Positions 12,019-25,370 are shown, counted from the stretch's first letter. The stretch: 64,000 nucleotides of DNA from Pezizomycotina sp. ARF18 (GCA_002224055.1 AZLU01000194.1:1-64000), one strand, 5' to 3'. Translations and numbers: made by a program. Notes: generated by a model from the letters alone, not told the origin.

Positions 12019-13410
12019 TCAGGTTTTAGTCGCCGTTCGAAATCTGGCCGTACTATCGCAACTGCTCGGGGCGAGATACTGTTGCAAGGCCCTAGCATTT
12101 CCGGGCGCCTTGTTGATGGGCGTCAAGATCAGTTTCTTCAACGCATCGTAGTCTTCTTGGTCCCCGAGAAGACGTGCTCTTTCTTGCTGTGATTCTCCGG
12201 CCCATTCACCTTCTGGAGTCCCGCCAGCTCCCACTCGTAGTGAAGGCAATTAAACGAGACCTTACAAAGCGTCTTTATGCGACGCATCCGTCTGAAAAAT
12301 ATGCTTCCACCCAATGGCATGGTCCGGGAGGCAGATGTCTGACAGATTGATGCGGCAGAGCGTCTCGGTACTTTTCAGAAGGTGCAACAAGACGCTGTCG
12401 ATGATTAACGCACGTGTGAGGGAGAGGACTTGCAAATTCTTAATCACGGCTCCCGGGAAGTTGGACATAATCATCAAGCACGACCCTTCGTCGTATTTTC
12501 GAGATTGAGGGTGTTGCCGCTCTTGCGTCGGGAGCGTCCAGTTGATGAAAGAATCCACCTCGAGTCCGGTATTCGAGACTTCAATGTCGGCTGCTCCGCT
12601 TCCTCCCGGCGTGATAGTTTGTCACATCAATTTAATGTGTATCTTTATTTTAACAGCCGTAAAGAGAAGGTTTTACTATGGCAGCTAGAGGAACAGGAAA
12701 TGTTCATGATTTACCTTCCTAAGAGCGCGCTCCGCTTTAATCCATCAAGACTCCAAAACGGTCCACAACCAACTTCAGGCGCCAGACCCCAGTCATGATT
12801 TTGAGGAGAAGACTTGCCCGATTATTGCAAAGAATTTCTCGTTAGGCGGCGAAATATCATGGGAATGCCACGAAGTTACCAGTAAGTCTCCCAATGGTCA
12901 ACCTCACAAGCGACTTCTCCAATTTTCCCACGAACGATCGAAGCTCTCCTTCGAAGGCGTCAGCCCAAGCCTCTGCATTGGTGATGGCTTAAACCGTGCT
13001 TTAACATATTGATAGCTCTCTGGGGTTATACTCTCCACCGGGGGAGTAAGGTAAGCAGGTGTTGGAGGTTTTCGCCGGCTAGCTGTTGCATTCTAAGCAT
13101 CGCTTTCTCGCTAGAAGGGGGAATGGAGATAGTGTCGAAGATATACGGCGTGGTGTAGTTGTTCAATATGGAATCCACGAGTCGTAGGGCTTTCAGGTGC
13201 TGAGATCGCGTACGGAATCGAGCTGGGGTCGAAATCGGGGGCAGCCAGGATTCTCACGACCTACTCAAGCTTCTCATCAGCAAGTGATCCGAAAATGAGA
13301 GGACGAAGATACGGTGAAGTTTAGTACTTGCCGCCAGCAGAACATCGTTTGGTAGGCACGGCTTTCTCCCACTAGTAACCTCCACCGCCTTGACAGAGGA
13401 ACGAAGCCAT
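12019..13410 (-). pseudogene. F-box-like family copy B, broken
   Basis: It starts near 13400 with LPNDVLLA before a candidate gcaagt donor. Exon 2 carries LKALRLVDSILNNYTTPYIF and SIPPSSEKAMLRMQQLAGE (13085-13200). Later pieces read SLTRALIIDSVLLHLLKSTE (12360-12430) and DQEDYDALKKLILTPINK near 12130, and the relic ends at 12019. Pieces lie in different frames and an in-frame stop follows the LRMQQ segment, so it is a pseudogene. It faces away from copy C only about 400 bp off, suggesting an inverted duplication. The minus-strand order and the intron site match copy A. Confidence 0.62.
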
Positions 13411-13799
13411 CGCTGTCAATAGATGCCATCGGTTCCAAATCATGCATGGAGAGAATTCGGTGTCTTTGGTTGGACTTCGAGTAGTTGAGGATGCAGACTG
13501 TACACCTGATCTTGGATATCTGTGAGAGAATTCCTTATTGGAGATTATAGGTCGATGTTGACGTTGATGGTGTTTATGGAGATGTTTGCTCGTTGAAGTT
13601 TCTTCGTGAGAAAGGCGAGCAAGAAAGAAAGAGAAAAGGAAAATAAATAAATAAATAAATCGCCCACCAAAACAGCGATCTCTTACGATCTCCACCTTCC
13701 TTCAAAGCTTCAAGAACCAGCTGTCATTACAGCAACTACGAGATCCATCACTCCCTCCAACTATTTTTCCTCCATTTGTCACAGACGCCGTCCATTCCA

Positions 13800-15204
13800 A
13801 TGGACGCTTCTGGTACTTCAGATATTGCGAAGGATCCTCATCGTAAGGCACCGCCCCTGCCGAACGAGATCCTGCTCGAGGTAGGTATCTTGTTGATCAG
13901 TTCCATCAGAGGGCTTCAAGTGATACAAACCAGATCGTAAGGCTCTTGCAGCTGCGAGTCAGACCGCGGCCTCGCTTAAAGCTCTCAGAATCGTCGACTC
14001 TACCTTCAACAGCTACTCAACGCCGTACGTCCTCGAGACTATCAGTATCCCTTCATCTAGCGAAGCCGCCGCTCTCAGGATGCAGCAGTTGTTGGATACG
14101 GGGTTGTTCAAGCATGTTCAGTCCTTGAAATTACCGACGGATTGCTTCATACCGGAGGAGTATAACTACAACCTGGAGGGTGAACGTCGAGCAATGGGTG
14201 AAAGACTTCAAAGCTCCATTTATGACTTTTCTGAAAAGCTGCCTTGGGGATTAAAGATTTTATCCGTCGGATGTTGTCTAACTCCTGCCGGGGAGTGCAG
14301 GTCTCGTCCCTTCAGCCTGCCTATAGCTTCTTCGACATGCTCGCTGAACCCCTCGCGGAAAGCGACGAAATGCATGTCAACATCCTAAGGCTGTGCGTCG
14401 GTCGCCTTAGGGTTACTAAGAACTTGTGGGATCATGGCTGCTTATCGAAGTATTTCAGCTCCTAAGTACCTTTGCCCCTTTGTGGCTGTTTTCATTCCCC
14501 TAATAGTCACTTCAATCCTGCGCGCGATCATATGAAAAGAAAGCTGATGATCAATCCATTGAGCATATCTAGGATCGAACGGTTGGAAGTCAACTTGAAA
14601 GGAAATGATTATCAGGATGTCGAGGACTACAACGAGGAAGGTCTTGACGCCGGAGATACGACAGATGCGATTAATGAGGAATTCAACAACTTCATCTCTC
14701 GCGGTCTACTTACAGCAACTGGAGTTTCAACTTTGGCCCTGGATTTTACTATGGCAAACAATTCATCTTCATCAAAAACAAATTTCCAAACCGTTCAGCA
14801 CTGGATTATTACTCATTTCTATGAACAACATGGCATTCCAAGGCGAGGTTATAGAAGATTTATTCCGGAATACCAAAACCTTGTGAGCGTGATCTTATCG
14901 AAAGTCTGCCCCAAAAATAATTCTGCGGGATGGAAAGATGTCTTCGGGGAGCTTGTTAAGCTTCAATCACTTGTCCTGGTTGAGTTTCAAGTCCTTTCGA
15001 CGCTATGGCTCTGGGCGAATTCAGCGAGGAACGGTGTCTTCCTTCGTCAATACCAGCAGGCCGCTGCTCTCTAAGGATCAAGACGATTTAACAAGACTAG
15101 TTTCACACCTTATCAAGAAGAATCCCACCCTTGCGTCGCATATAGGATTCCATCTCGCTGATGAAAATGTACGGGTTCCTGAAGATGCGGCGGAGGAAGA
15201 CTAA
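13800..15204 (+). pseudogene. F-box-like family copy C, best preserved but frame-shifted
   Basis: ATG at 13800 opens MDASGTSDIAKDPHRKAPPL followed by PNEILLE, then a GTAGGT donor at 13881. After a cag acceptor near 13933, the family segment LKALRIVDSTFNSYSTPYVL appears from about 13977, followed by SIPSSSEAAALRMQQLLDTG. Reading continues to about 14388 and then changes frame at CVGRLRVTKNLWDHGCLSKY. A second intron ending at an atatctag acceptor near 14570 leads to RIERLEVNLKGNDYQD and about 165 further codons. The tail RPLLSKDQDDLTRLVSHLIK lies in another frame and ends at 15204. At least three frame changes separate the parts. It is the longest and least eroded copy, so a gene model here guides the reading of the others. 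Confidence 0.65.
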
Positions 15205-17400
15205 ATTTTCTTCCAAAATAAATACTCATAAGAATTCAGTAAACATTCTTCTTTTCTTTTTAACGTCTCCAAACCAAAAGCCTATATCTAGCTCTATTAT
15301 TATGTTCTCTCCTTTCCCTTCAGACCCTTTGGAATACAATATAGCTGATGAGAAGATCCTCTACATTTCGATCTTGTCTCCTTTGTTCACTTCAACGAAA
15401 GCGTTCTTTAGTATGTAATTAGCTAAAATTAGCTAAATCGCAACCTCGCCCTGTCTAATAAGTTTTATGTCTTCAAAGCTATCCGTTTATGGCCTTGAAA
15501 AGCTGTGCGAATCCCCCCCCCCCCCCCAGCCTTCTTCTTTTCTCTTCTCTGGGTCCAGTATATCAACTCCAGCCTCGTTAATCCAACTAGTAGTAGCATC
15601 GCGCCGATAATAGCGTCATTGCGACTGTTCCTCACATTATATTTTATCCCAATTTCGTCCTCAAAGCAGTTGTAACAATACAACTTAGGCATATATATCG
15701 TCACCGAATTGATGTTTTCTCACATCCTTTCCCCCAAGACCCACTCTTGTAGAGATGGAATCTGCGTATCAGACAGCGCACATCTACAAGGTCCCTTCGA
15801 GTAGAAAGAAAGGCCTCAGGCTTTATACCTCACTCGGCCAAGGAAGATATGTCTATGTAGTTGGGAGACCTCGGACCTTCTTGTCCTTTGCCTTATATTC
15901 TTCTTGATTATGGTTTGAATTCAATCAATGCAACAGATCTAGAGTATTAGACCACGATGGACATGGAGCCGATATCTCGTTCCTGAACAGAAATGAAAAG
16001 CGACGCGAATGCTTTCATCTTTAAAAAAAGAGCCCCATACAATAGCACATAGCAAGGGCCTATAATTATATGAAGCTGGTTTAGAATATGGAATTGGGTT
16101 TGAAGTCTCAAGTCCTAACAAGAGCAGTGTTCCAATGAACTACGGTCGTTTTACATCGTTATTATTATTAATTACTTTGCGTAACTATGCCATGCTGCAT
16201 TTTCTGCAACCATCCGATGACCCGCTCGCTGAGGGTACACGGGTCATACTGATCAATAAGGGAAGGCTTATCCGCTCAGGTATATACTTTTGCCGTTAGG
16301 CTTATTCTTTCTGTTTTTAACCAACACCTTGCTTTAACAGTTCTTCTAATTCATCCAGGACATGTTCCTGGTAGAGTTGTCTGCCTGTCTGTCTCAAGTA
16401 GCGTTGTCATTCTGTTTAATGGCGAAGAAACTTTTTTTTTCTCTGGAACTGGGTAGGATTAATTACCTAAAGTTTAGATAGAACATTGTTCACAAAAATA
16501 CTATGAGCTACGAGAATCCACTGATAAGACTTATCTTTTGGTCCATTATCATCATCAATACCGCTATGGTTAGCAACGTTGTACTCGAAAGCCTCTTAAT
16601 TACATCCGCGACTTTCGTTCTTGAAGTCAGCACAGGTCGTGCTAAACATCCATATACCGGAAGACGCTCATGCATTCTAACAGGAAGCCCTTCACACCTC
16701 AGAGTCATCGCCCCGAAACAACCAGCCTCCACCCCCAACGGTTATCCTCTCTCAGACACCAAGAAATTGTCAATATCCATATCTAATTTGGTCTATGCCG
16801 TAGATGCATACACGAAACGGTGAATAAGAGGTAAATTTGCATAGTTTGTATATGCAAATTCATTTTCGTTTGAGATAACCTTGATTTTACCCACCATGCG
16901 ATGAATCCATACGTCTGCCACAATAACGGAGACTGGAGATGGGATTATTTTATGAGAATTTTGAAGCCAAGGGTCTATATATAGCGTGCTGCAAATCAAC
17001 GAATGACAAAAACTATGCACGACGATAATTTGTCATAGAGCTTAGTAAATGGATCCCCTCTTCACGTAAATCTAACCCCGCTTAATTACTTCTTTTGGTG
17101 AACTTGGCTAGAATACGATCCTGTGTTCCATTCTGGTTTCCTCTTTTACATTCCGTTCGATATATCACCAGCTTTAGAAGAACCACAGCCTTCTAGCATT
17201 ATGGCATGCTTTTCCTTTCATTCTTAAAAAAAGAGACTTCTGGTCGACGCTATAAATTGATTTTCTTTTTTTTTTTTCTCTCTCTTCCTTTTTTCCTTTT
17301 TTTTGTGTGTTTTTTATCTTGGCTAATTTTTGGTTATTCGTTATTTATTTTTATTTTTGACTTATAAGTAAACCAAGCAAACTTTGGTTTCCTTGATCAT
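15205..17400. other. Intergenic, no supported gene
   Basis: A plus-strand frame at 16503-16823 (106 codons, hydrophobic start) has no recognised family and no support for splicing. A run of C lies at about 15513-15527. Nothing else stands out. Confidence 0.35.
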
Positions 17401-17487
17401 CCCAAGCATGCGCCCACTTGGCTTTATAAAGTCTGGGAGAGTTACTTGCCCACCGGCTTTATAAAGCCAAGTGGGCGTATGCTTGGG
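17401..17487. repeat. Long near-perfect hairpin (foldback or MITE-like)
   Basis: The arms 17401-17431 and 17457-17487 are 31 bp each and complementary except for one base, separated by a 25-nt loop. The inner end ggctttataaagcc is itself a palindrome. ccttgat occurs just outside both arms (about 17392-17398 and 17491-17497) as a direct repeat, which could be a target duplication. No coding sequence is associated. It could be a small foldback element or a cruciform-forming site. Confidence 0.75.
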
Positions 17488-17599
17488 TGTCCTTGATACA
17501 AATTAACCACCACAAATTTCTTACTTCGCTTAATTAAACAAGCATCTGCCATTGGACATAACGATTCATCTAGCCACTTTTGCGTTGGGCCTAGGATAC

Positions 17600-18070
17600 C
17601 CGCTATCTCGTTTCCACCGTGTTTGGGTAGTCACATCGAACACTTAACCCTCGCCACATTAAGTAGACGCAGATCCTTTTGCGCCTTCATGCTAGAACTT
17701 AAGCACATTCGCATCTTTACTTTAAACCAAGTAGGTCTAGAAAGTAAGGTAGTGCGCTAGAACACATCTTGGCTCAGTTAACAGTCCACCGCAGCCTTAC
17801 CGCGGTCCGCTTCTAAAGAATTTCGTATTTTGGTGATCTCTTCGATATAAAGTTCCATTATAGGATATATGGCAACAGGCGACCGTTGTTCTCTACAGAT
17901 CGGTGGATTTCAGCGCGCTCAAAGACTTGGTCGACGTTATTTTGGAAAAGGGGCCGGATGGAAGTGCACCGCGGAACAAATTCTGAGAATATCGAAGAGA
18001 TGCGCACATACCTCACGCCGCGCTTCCTATTACCATTCACCGACCCGCTCGTCCAACAACAGACTAGATA
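17600..18070 (+). pseudogene. F-box-like family, C-terminal fragment H
   Basis: In changing plus-strand frames the segment reads FCAFMLELKHIRIFTLNQVG near 17675-17735, RPLLF-type sequence RPLFSTDR near 17880 and VDFSALKDLVDVILEKGPDG at 17905-17965. These resemble the C-terminal part of copies A to C (LFSRNQEDFDALKELVSALM). No N-terminal half is visible upstream, so it is a truncated, frame-shifted fragment. Confidence 0.42.
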
Positions 18071-18189
18071 ATAACATCAAAGAAGGAAAAATTCATGGTC
18101 CTCACCTGTACATCAGTGAGGTTCCGTCAGATAGATATCTTTTCAGTATTGCGGAGTACGATTTTATATGGGCTAGCACAGAGAACTAG

Positions 18190-19234
18190 TGCTAAGAGTC
18201 CTAGAGTTGTGGACAATATCCTTTTCAGTCACCCTGTGTTGCATAAGATTATTACTATAGTTGGATCAATGTAAGCTCCCGCACTATCTGTTCCTCTTGT
18301 TATTTGTTTTCTAGCTCTCGTTATAGAGTAAAACTTTTTTTACTATCGGTAAATCAAAAGAGTAATTCAGATATAGTTCTCTCCAATCATTGGGTTCCAT
18401 TAAGTCCAATAGCAAACACTAGTATCTTTCCTATCATATTATTCGGCATGCAAACGATTGTTTTATTGGTCACGTAGTTCATTTCCCGAATGTTGTCAAC
18501 GAAGAGCTCGAGATAATGCCATTCTTGCGAGCATCGGGGGTTACGTCAAACTTCCGCAGATTCTGCCTCAATCGAAAATAAAAATAAAAATAAAACAACG
18601 GCACCACATTATAGCGTTTGATAGAATTATCGCCATGCTCACTCCTGTTCGCTCGATCAGACGACGAGTACTTAAGTATTACATGAATACATCTAAGGTA
18701 TATACTGGCATTCTCGGGCTTTACGAGAGGCTAGCTAACGATTTTCGAAGAATTACAAAAACCCTGAAAAGAAATGGTTTATTATTCAGACGTTGCTAAT
18801 TTATAATTACTCAACTACTTCCGTCCATTTCCTTGAAGCATCGTCGTTCGTTTTGCTAACCGGGTTCTTGAATCACGATACTATGCCATTAACTGTTCGA
18901 TCAATCGCACACAAACACTAAACTCTTCTGTTTTTTTCCATCCCTAAAAAACCCCCACCCTTTTGCCTACTCGTAATAGTAAGCCTTGAACCGCGCACTG
19001 CATTCTAAAATGAACAATCTGCTTTCTCATCCAATAATTCCTCGTGGGTCCTGTACTCAGTGTCTAGATAGAAACTACAAGGACTTCAAAAACCTCGTTA
19101 TAACTTTTTTCAACGTCTCAAGGAAGAGTGAAAAGACAAACTCTAACGAGCCAACCACGGATCACTTTCTCTAAACACACGATGCAACAGCGCCTAATCC
19201 GTATAAAATTTCGACAGCAAACAGTCTTCTATCG
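18190..19234. other. No supported gene
   Basis: Short unrelated frames only. A small aaaata microsatellite lies at about 18577-18595. Confidence 0.35.
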
Positions 19235-21800
19235 ACAGCTGTTACAGCTTCCTCCACCAAACCGCTTCTCAACAGTAACTTCGCCTTCCAAGGGTGATCG
19301 TGATCGACCTTACTGCTCTTCGCTGATGACAACATCGTAGGACCCAGCTTCATACACCACTGATCCTTGTCCTCATCCCAATAACTCAACGCGAACTTCT
19401 ATCCATCTCAATCTCAACTTTCTCCGAATGTCCATTCTTCACAAAAACCTTCTTAAACCCTTTCAGCTCCTTGACCGGCCTCCTCACGCTCGCCTCCCCG
19501 GCGCCACGTACACCTGCCACAACCTCCGCACCGTCCCTGTCCCCTGAATTCCTGACATCCAGTTCCACCTTCACCCTATCCTCCACTTCCTGGTGTATCT
19601 TGACGTTCTCGAACTCGAACGTAGTGTAACTCCCTCCTTCACCAAACCTCCACCAAACATCCCTTTCGACCGTATCATGTACCTATAACCCACGAACACG
19701 CCTTCGCCGTAATATACTTTCCCCTTTCACTTCCGAAGTTCAAGTACGCGGATTATCATTCACACCGTAGCGGAAGCTAAGCGGTAACCTGCCCGAGGAT
19801 TTACATCGCCGAATAATACGTCCGCAATTGCATTTCCAGTTCGTTACCACCGTACACGCTACTTGTACACACCTTTCACCTTTTTCGCCAAGAAGACGTA
19901 GGAGACGGAGTTACAGGCGCACGGATTGTATCACGACCACAGCGTTGGTTTACCTCGAGTATAGCGTCGATGAGCTCGTCCGTATGTTCCGGAGCGCGGT
20001 TGTATCCCTATCGTACCCTTCTGATTCGTAGTCCGCATTTAAGCCAACACAGAGGACTACTTGTCCGCTTCCTTCGCGAGGTTTACCGCGCGCTGTATTT
20101 CATCTTATGTGAAATCTTTAGCGCGCCGCCGACGCGGAAACGCCGGATCCCATGGTCGTCGAACCCGGAGGTTGAGTTTACTCGTGGGTCCGGTTGCGAA
20201 TTGTACCATACTTCGTACTTTTCATCCTTCTGCAGGACTGCGGAGCCGATCTCTTCGACGGACCAACGCCTAAAAAGCTATCCCCGGACGTTGGGTCGTT
20301 TCGTTATCAATCAGTAATTTTCCGTTAATATACAATTCGCCGTTCCATGCACCGTAAGACCGAAACTATATTCCCCGTCCTCCTCCGGCGTAAACGTCCC
20401 CACAAAATCGACGTAAAAGACCGGCTTCGTTAAAGCGCATTTTTGTAGTCGCGAGTACACGTTCGAGTCGTCCAGATATAGTGTATCAACGGGTACCCTG
20501 TCCTTCGGCGTCGTCGGCGGATCTGTGTAAAACTTCAATACGAAACCCGTGCTACCGTCCGGCGCCGTTAATTCGCGCCCGAGCATGGAAGCGCTTTGTG
20601 AGCTGCGGCGCCAAGGGTGTATTTAACGTTCACATCGGGAGGACGGCGGATTTGATACCCTCTAGCGGAGAAAACGGCGTAGTAAGGCGTAAAGACGCAG
20701 ACCCGCACCGCAGTAACGGGATACCTGGCGTTCGGGCCAATTACTGCGGTCGACTTCGATTTAGAAAGCGGCAGGACGTGATCTTGGTTGTTTAGCAGGA
20801 CGATACTACTAGAAGCGATTTCGCGGAGGAGGCCGCAGTTTCGGGCGTATTATTTGTTCCTTCCTCCGCGTTTCCGGCACGCCCGAAGCGTGGACATTAT
20901 TAATCAGGTTCAGAACCGCACGCACACGTCGTCTATTACGTCCTCCGAAATCTTCCCGCAGTTTATCGCCAGCGGAACCAACTTTCCCGATGAATCGTCG
21001 GTCAGGCATTTCAAATCTAACCCTGCCTCCAGCGCCTCCGTAGTTCGTACGTCCCGAACCAATCGTCATAGCCAAACCTTCAAACCCCATCCTCCCTCAT
21101 ATATCCTGAACAAGCCATGAACACTCCGACGGGTGTGTTCCATTTACCCTGTTGTACGCCGTCATCAGCGCCATCGGCTGCTTCTTCCCTTCCCATTTCT
21201 TTCCCCTTTGCAATGGGCAATAGCCATTTCAAACGGCCGCATGTAAACCTCTCTCATAGCCCGTTGCTTGACCTCACTGCTGCACGACATTCTCTCGTGC
21301 TCCTGGTCGTTACACACGAAATGCTTAATGCACGCCGCCACACCGCTTTCCTGTATACCGCTTATTATAGCGGCAGCGGCTTTACCAGAGAGGTACGGAT
21401 CCTCGGAGAACGATTCGAAACCGCGACCGCCGAGAGGAGAGCGTTGCGTGTTGACGGTTGGGGCGAGGACTACGTGGACACCTTCGCAAGCGCTTCGCGG
21501 AGACGAGTTGCCCGCGCAGCTCAAGGAGGGATGTATCGAAGGTTGCAGCGAGGCAGTACCGCAGGGAGACAGCTGAGGGGACGGAATTGAAGAAGCGTTA
21601 CCGCGGAGACCATTTGGTCCATCGGAGAAGCGCAAAGATGGGATGGAGAGACGCGGAACCGGGGAAGTGTGCCAGAAGTCTTTACCGGACAAGAGGCTTA
21701 TCTTTCGTCAAGGGTCATCGGAGAGTGTTTCCTCGACGTCGAAGTGCGGCCACGGGGATGATGACACGGTGGCTGCTGGGTAGGTTGTTGCTGTGATTGT
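19235..21800 (-). pseudogene. Beta-glucosidase, glycoside hydrolase family 3, broken
   Basis: Domains run in the normal GH3 order on the minus strand. FDVEETL and then LLSGKDFWHTSPVPRLSIPS, RFSDGPNGLRG lie near 21580-21760. NTQRSPLGGRGFESFSEDPY and ACIKHFVCNDQEHERMS follow at 21290-21470. The nucleophile region reads DDWFGTYE near 21042-21070 (the usual motif is SDWFGTYS), a PA14-type insert (KFYTDPPTTPKDRVPVDTLY) lies at 20311-20586, and the Fn3-like end (VKVELDVRNSGDRDGAEVV, ALSYWDEDKDQW) lies at about 19300-19590. Pieces lie in all three frames with many indels, so it cannot be translated whole. The intact enzyme would release glucose from beta-glucosides. No RIP pattern is evident; decay is by indels. 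Confidence 0.88.
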
Positions 21801-24249
21801 TGCTGCTGCTGGAATAGAGAAGGATGAGGTTACGTTGTCATCCTTAGGTGGAGATGGTTTTCATCGTCATGGATACTTTTGATCTTGAACTTTTGTTGAA
21901 CGACTAAACTTATATTTCAGACTTTGAAAAGTGTAGAACTTGAAACAAATAAATGAAGAAATAATTTGATTTATTTTATTGCGAACCGAGTTTTACAGTA
22001 GTATCTAGACGTCTCGCACTCTAGATCTATACGAAGGAGAACATATAGCTCAGATCAGATCTCATGAAAATCAAAAACCAGGATTTCAACAGGCTTATTA
22101 AACGCGCTTTAGCTGGCTGAGAACTACCAATGAAAGAGCCCAGAAGATTGTAGAGTTCTGATTCGTCGTCTCCTCCGAAGTGAAAAAAGAATATAGCGAC
22201 GGACAGATTGCCTACAGATCAGACAGATAGACATGCATACATCTGCATTGTATAAACTTATTATAAGCCTATTTGTTTTGCATACTATGCATTATGGCCA
22301 CATGGGCATTCGTGGCGTCCTGGTAGCCCGAAAGATTTCTAGATTTCTTCAGACAAAGGTCCTTTGATTCCTTGCCCTTTTGTACAACACACGAGGGAGC
22401 AGCAAGATGACGACATCGTTAACTATTCGGTGGTTCCTTGTCATGGTCGCAACATCCCCGAACGAGAAGACTCCGGCATCGCAGCTATGACCGAAGCCTA
22501 GGCTTCCCACGGTAAGGACAAAATAGTCCAAGAATTTCTGAAAGCTGAACAATGGCTTTGATTATCCGGTATATCTTCGGAAAGACTGTTTTTTGGTGGA
22601 GGCTTGAGCATATAAGCTTTGTACGGGATGCGGGGCTGAAGTATCGGCAGTGGAGCTGCGGAGGTGATATCGATATCCGACCCCCAAAAATTCTGCCGTG
22701 TTCCCCGCCATGATCGCTCTGATGCTAACCTCGGGGGAGCTCACAGGACTTTCGCAAGAAAAACTCGGGGGAGTCGTCGGCGGCAGATACCACTATGGCC
22801 GGAAGCAAACCATCTAAATTATCGTTATTTCTGCCACTTTCTGCTATTACGGCCATGGTAAGACTTGTTAAAATAGAACAAGATAGTGGACCACGTCCCC
22901 TTTTATTTCCCGGATTTGCCGACATGACTTTGTGTCACGCTCTGTCTGGCTGTATACTAGCTCTAATATACCCTCTTTTTGTCATAGTCCTACTCTGCTC
23001 CCCACAACCGCCCTTCAGGCAAAACAGACCGCGATTAGCTCGCTGTATGTCCAGGCTAAATCTTCCTATTTGTTGCCCTTTCGAGAGCATGTGCTGCTTC
23101 GCGAAGCAGGACACCCCCTTAGCACTCGCATACGGAAGCAGGTGAAGGATCCGGTAGGTTCACCCAAAGAATATGCGAGTGATTGTCGGTATCCGCGCCG
23201 TCCACGTCATTTATATTGCAAGTTTGTAACTAACAGGTTTAGGAGGATTTAACCGACTTTTTTCTTTCTATCACCCTTTTTCCTTGATTCCTTGATTCTT
23301 GTTTTTCTTTTTTTATCATTTTTTTTTCTTCTGGTTTCTTTCTGTCTCTCTTTCTTCAAATGGCCTGAGCTAACACTGCCAACGCACCGACCAACCCCGC
23401 TAATGGTTAGCGGCAAATTCAGCAACTTGGTTTCCTTTCCCCCAATCTTTGCAGCAGAAAAGTAAAATTGAACGGAAAATGTGTGAGTGGATCACCCGGT
23501 CCCGTTCTTACGTCTTGGTCAAAGCGTCAATATCAGGGAGAGTGTAGAAAAAGCACTGCCATCTCGTACTATACTGTATATGAAAAATTTTCGATCGGGG
23601 AGCGGGTAAGTTCCTATTTCAAAAAATTTAGGAACTTCTCCCGTTTCCCCGTCGAGGGCTACCCGCTTCCCCGATAATATAGTTCAAAGGACCGGAGCGC
23701 TAATGTCGTGATAATGGCGACATTCGTGTTTTCCGTTGCGCTTTATGCGGGGGAAGATCCCGTCGTAATTTTAAAATTTTTGAAACCCTGCTTTTCGTGA
23801 TGATGAGTAAACGAACTTTCTAACAGTATAGAAAGAGAAGTGATATTAAAACGAACGGTATGAGCTATTTTATAGATAAGATTAATGAAAACCAGGTATA
23901 TATTTTCGAAGATTCATGGATTAGAAAAGTCCTTCTTTGACTATAATCATAAGAATATTACCATTCCCACCTTTTTTTTTCTCTCGCTTCAGCCAACGCC
24001 CCCCCTTTGTTTCTTCATAGAAATGTCACCACGTGATATACCGAGAAGAAACCAATATCCTTTCTTCAAGATTTTAGTCGTGTTATCTTTGTTTGCGTTT
24101 ATTATGTGGCTTCACTCATTTCCCCGCATTGCAGCATCTGGATTATAAATTTTTGGATGTTTTCTAAAGCAGCCAGTCACAGATCGCTCTTGCCCCGAAC
24201 GTTCTTTCATCCTTTTCTTCGTTTATCTACTTCGTTTCCTCGTTTCCCT
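21801..24249. other. Mostly non-coding; one doubtful minus-strand frame
   Basis: At 22725-22925 (-) a 66-codon frame begins MSANPGNKRGRGPLSCSILT and the neighbouring frame at 22562-22744 continues open, but no family is recognised and no clear splice join was found. The rest holds T-rich and C/T-rich tracts and nothing identifiable. Confidence 0.3.
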
Positions 24250-25370
24250 TGATGTCTTATTTTGTTGAACTCTCTCTCGATCCTTCGCTGTCCTTTGATA
24301 TTACACTCCGACCGACGCACGATGAACTTCGACTATCCTCTTAACCCGACCGGCCTTATCCTTGGCCCATCCCGACCGCTCAAGTCCTCCATCGCCACCG
24401 TAACAACTATACTGAAGACCTCCGAATCCCCGCCTTGCATTTTTCCGCGCTAGTCTTAACTTCGCTCCCTCCCTTCCTGGGTAACGTAGTGGAACTCCGC
24501 GCGCTCAAAACCAAAGCACACCCGGTACATTCACCTCACATTCAGTCTCCCACTTAGGGTCCCCCTCTCAAGTTACGACCTGTACAGATAAACCCGCATA
24601 AAAACGTATCCGACTCTCATCTTCATCGTTTGTCGTGGTCCGGGTTTTATCGACAGACAGGACAAGCGATGTAGCATCGGAGGATACGGAGGGCGTAAGG
24701 CGGTCTGAAGAAACTTGGTACCTATTACGACGCGGGAGGGCTGAGCGGCACGGGTTTTCATACGTACGCATAGCGGAGATGGAAGTTGAAAAGAGAAGCA
24801 TGTTTCGGGCGGATGTTGAGGAGTTAGTTATGGGAAACGGGTCGTGAGACGGTCCATAGATGTTCACAGAGAGACTACGGAGCCATGCCTAGGGTTTCGC
24901 GGAAGGACGGTACGACGTCAGGGTTCAGGGTCTTATCTCGGTTCCATTACGTCAACACCTAATTCTACGTATAACAAAAACTGGGCAAGAGAAATAGGAA
25001 GGGGGACAATTGTACGCTACTATCAACTCCCATGCCTGCTCAAACCAAGACCATTTCTTCTCATCTTATCGTTGCGCTTTTCTATTCTCCGACAAACCAC
25101 TTCACACCAACGACTTTTTCCCTCTTCATTGCTTCCCTTCGTTTTCTCATTCTGTACCATTTCCCTTCCGATCTTATATTCTTAACACCTCTGTATCCCG
25201 AAAAGCGCTACGATACATCCCGTTTTCCCGCTCATCGAGCAGCTACATTCCACTTTCTGTTAACCCATCCATACCGATCGCAATACCCCTCGAAACGACC
25301 ATAGTCTGCTGCGTCCCTCAGTCAGCCTTCAAGGCCCCTCAAAATATACTCGGAATGTGAAGGCGAGGAA
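24250..25370. other. Coding-like, unidentified gene relic
   Basis: Composition is GC-richer than the flanks, and frames on both strands stay open for 60 to 116 codons with interruptions. One minus-strand frame (24568-24867) is 99 codons. I could not match any of it to a protein family or decide the strand. Probably a decayed gene. Confidence 0.25.

Noticed and set aside
16503-16823. 106-codon plus-strand frame with hydrophobic start as a membrane protein gene
   Set aside because: Composition is uneven, no conserved motif or splice support.
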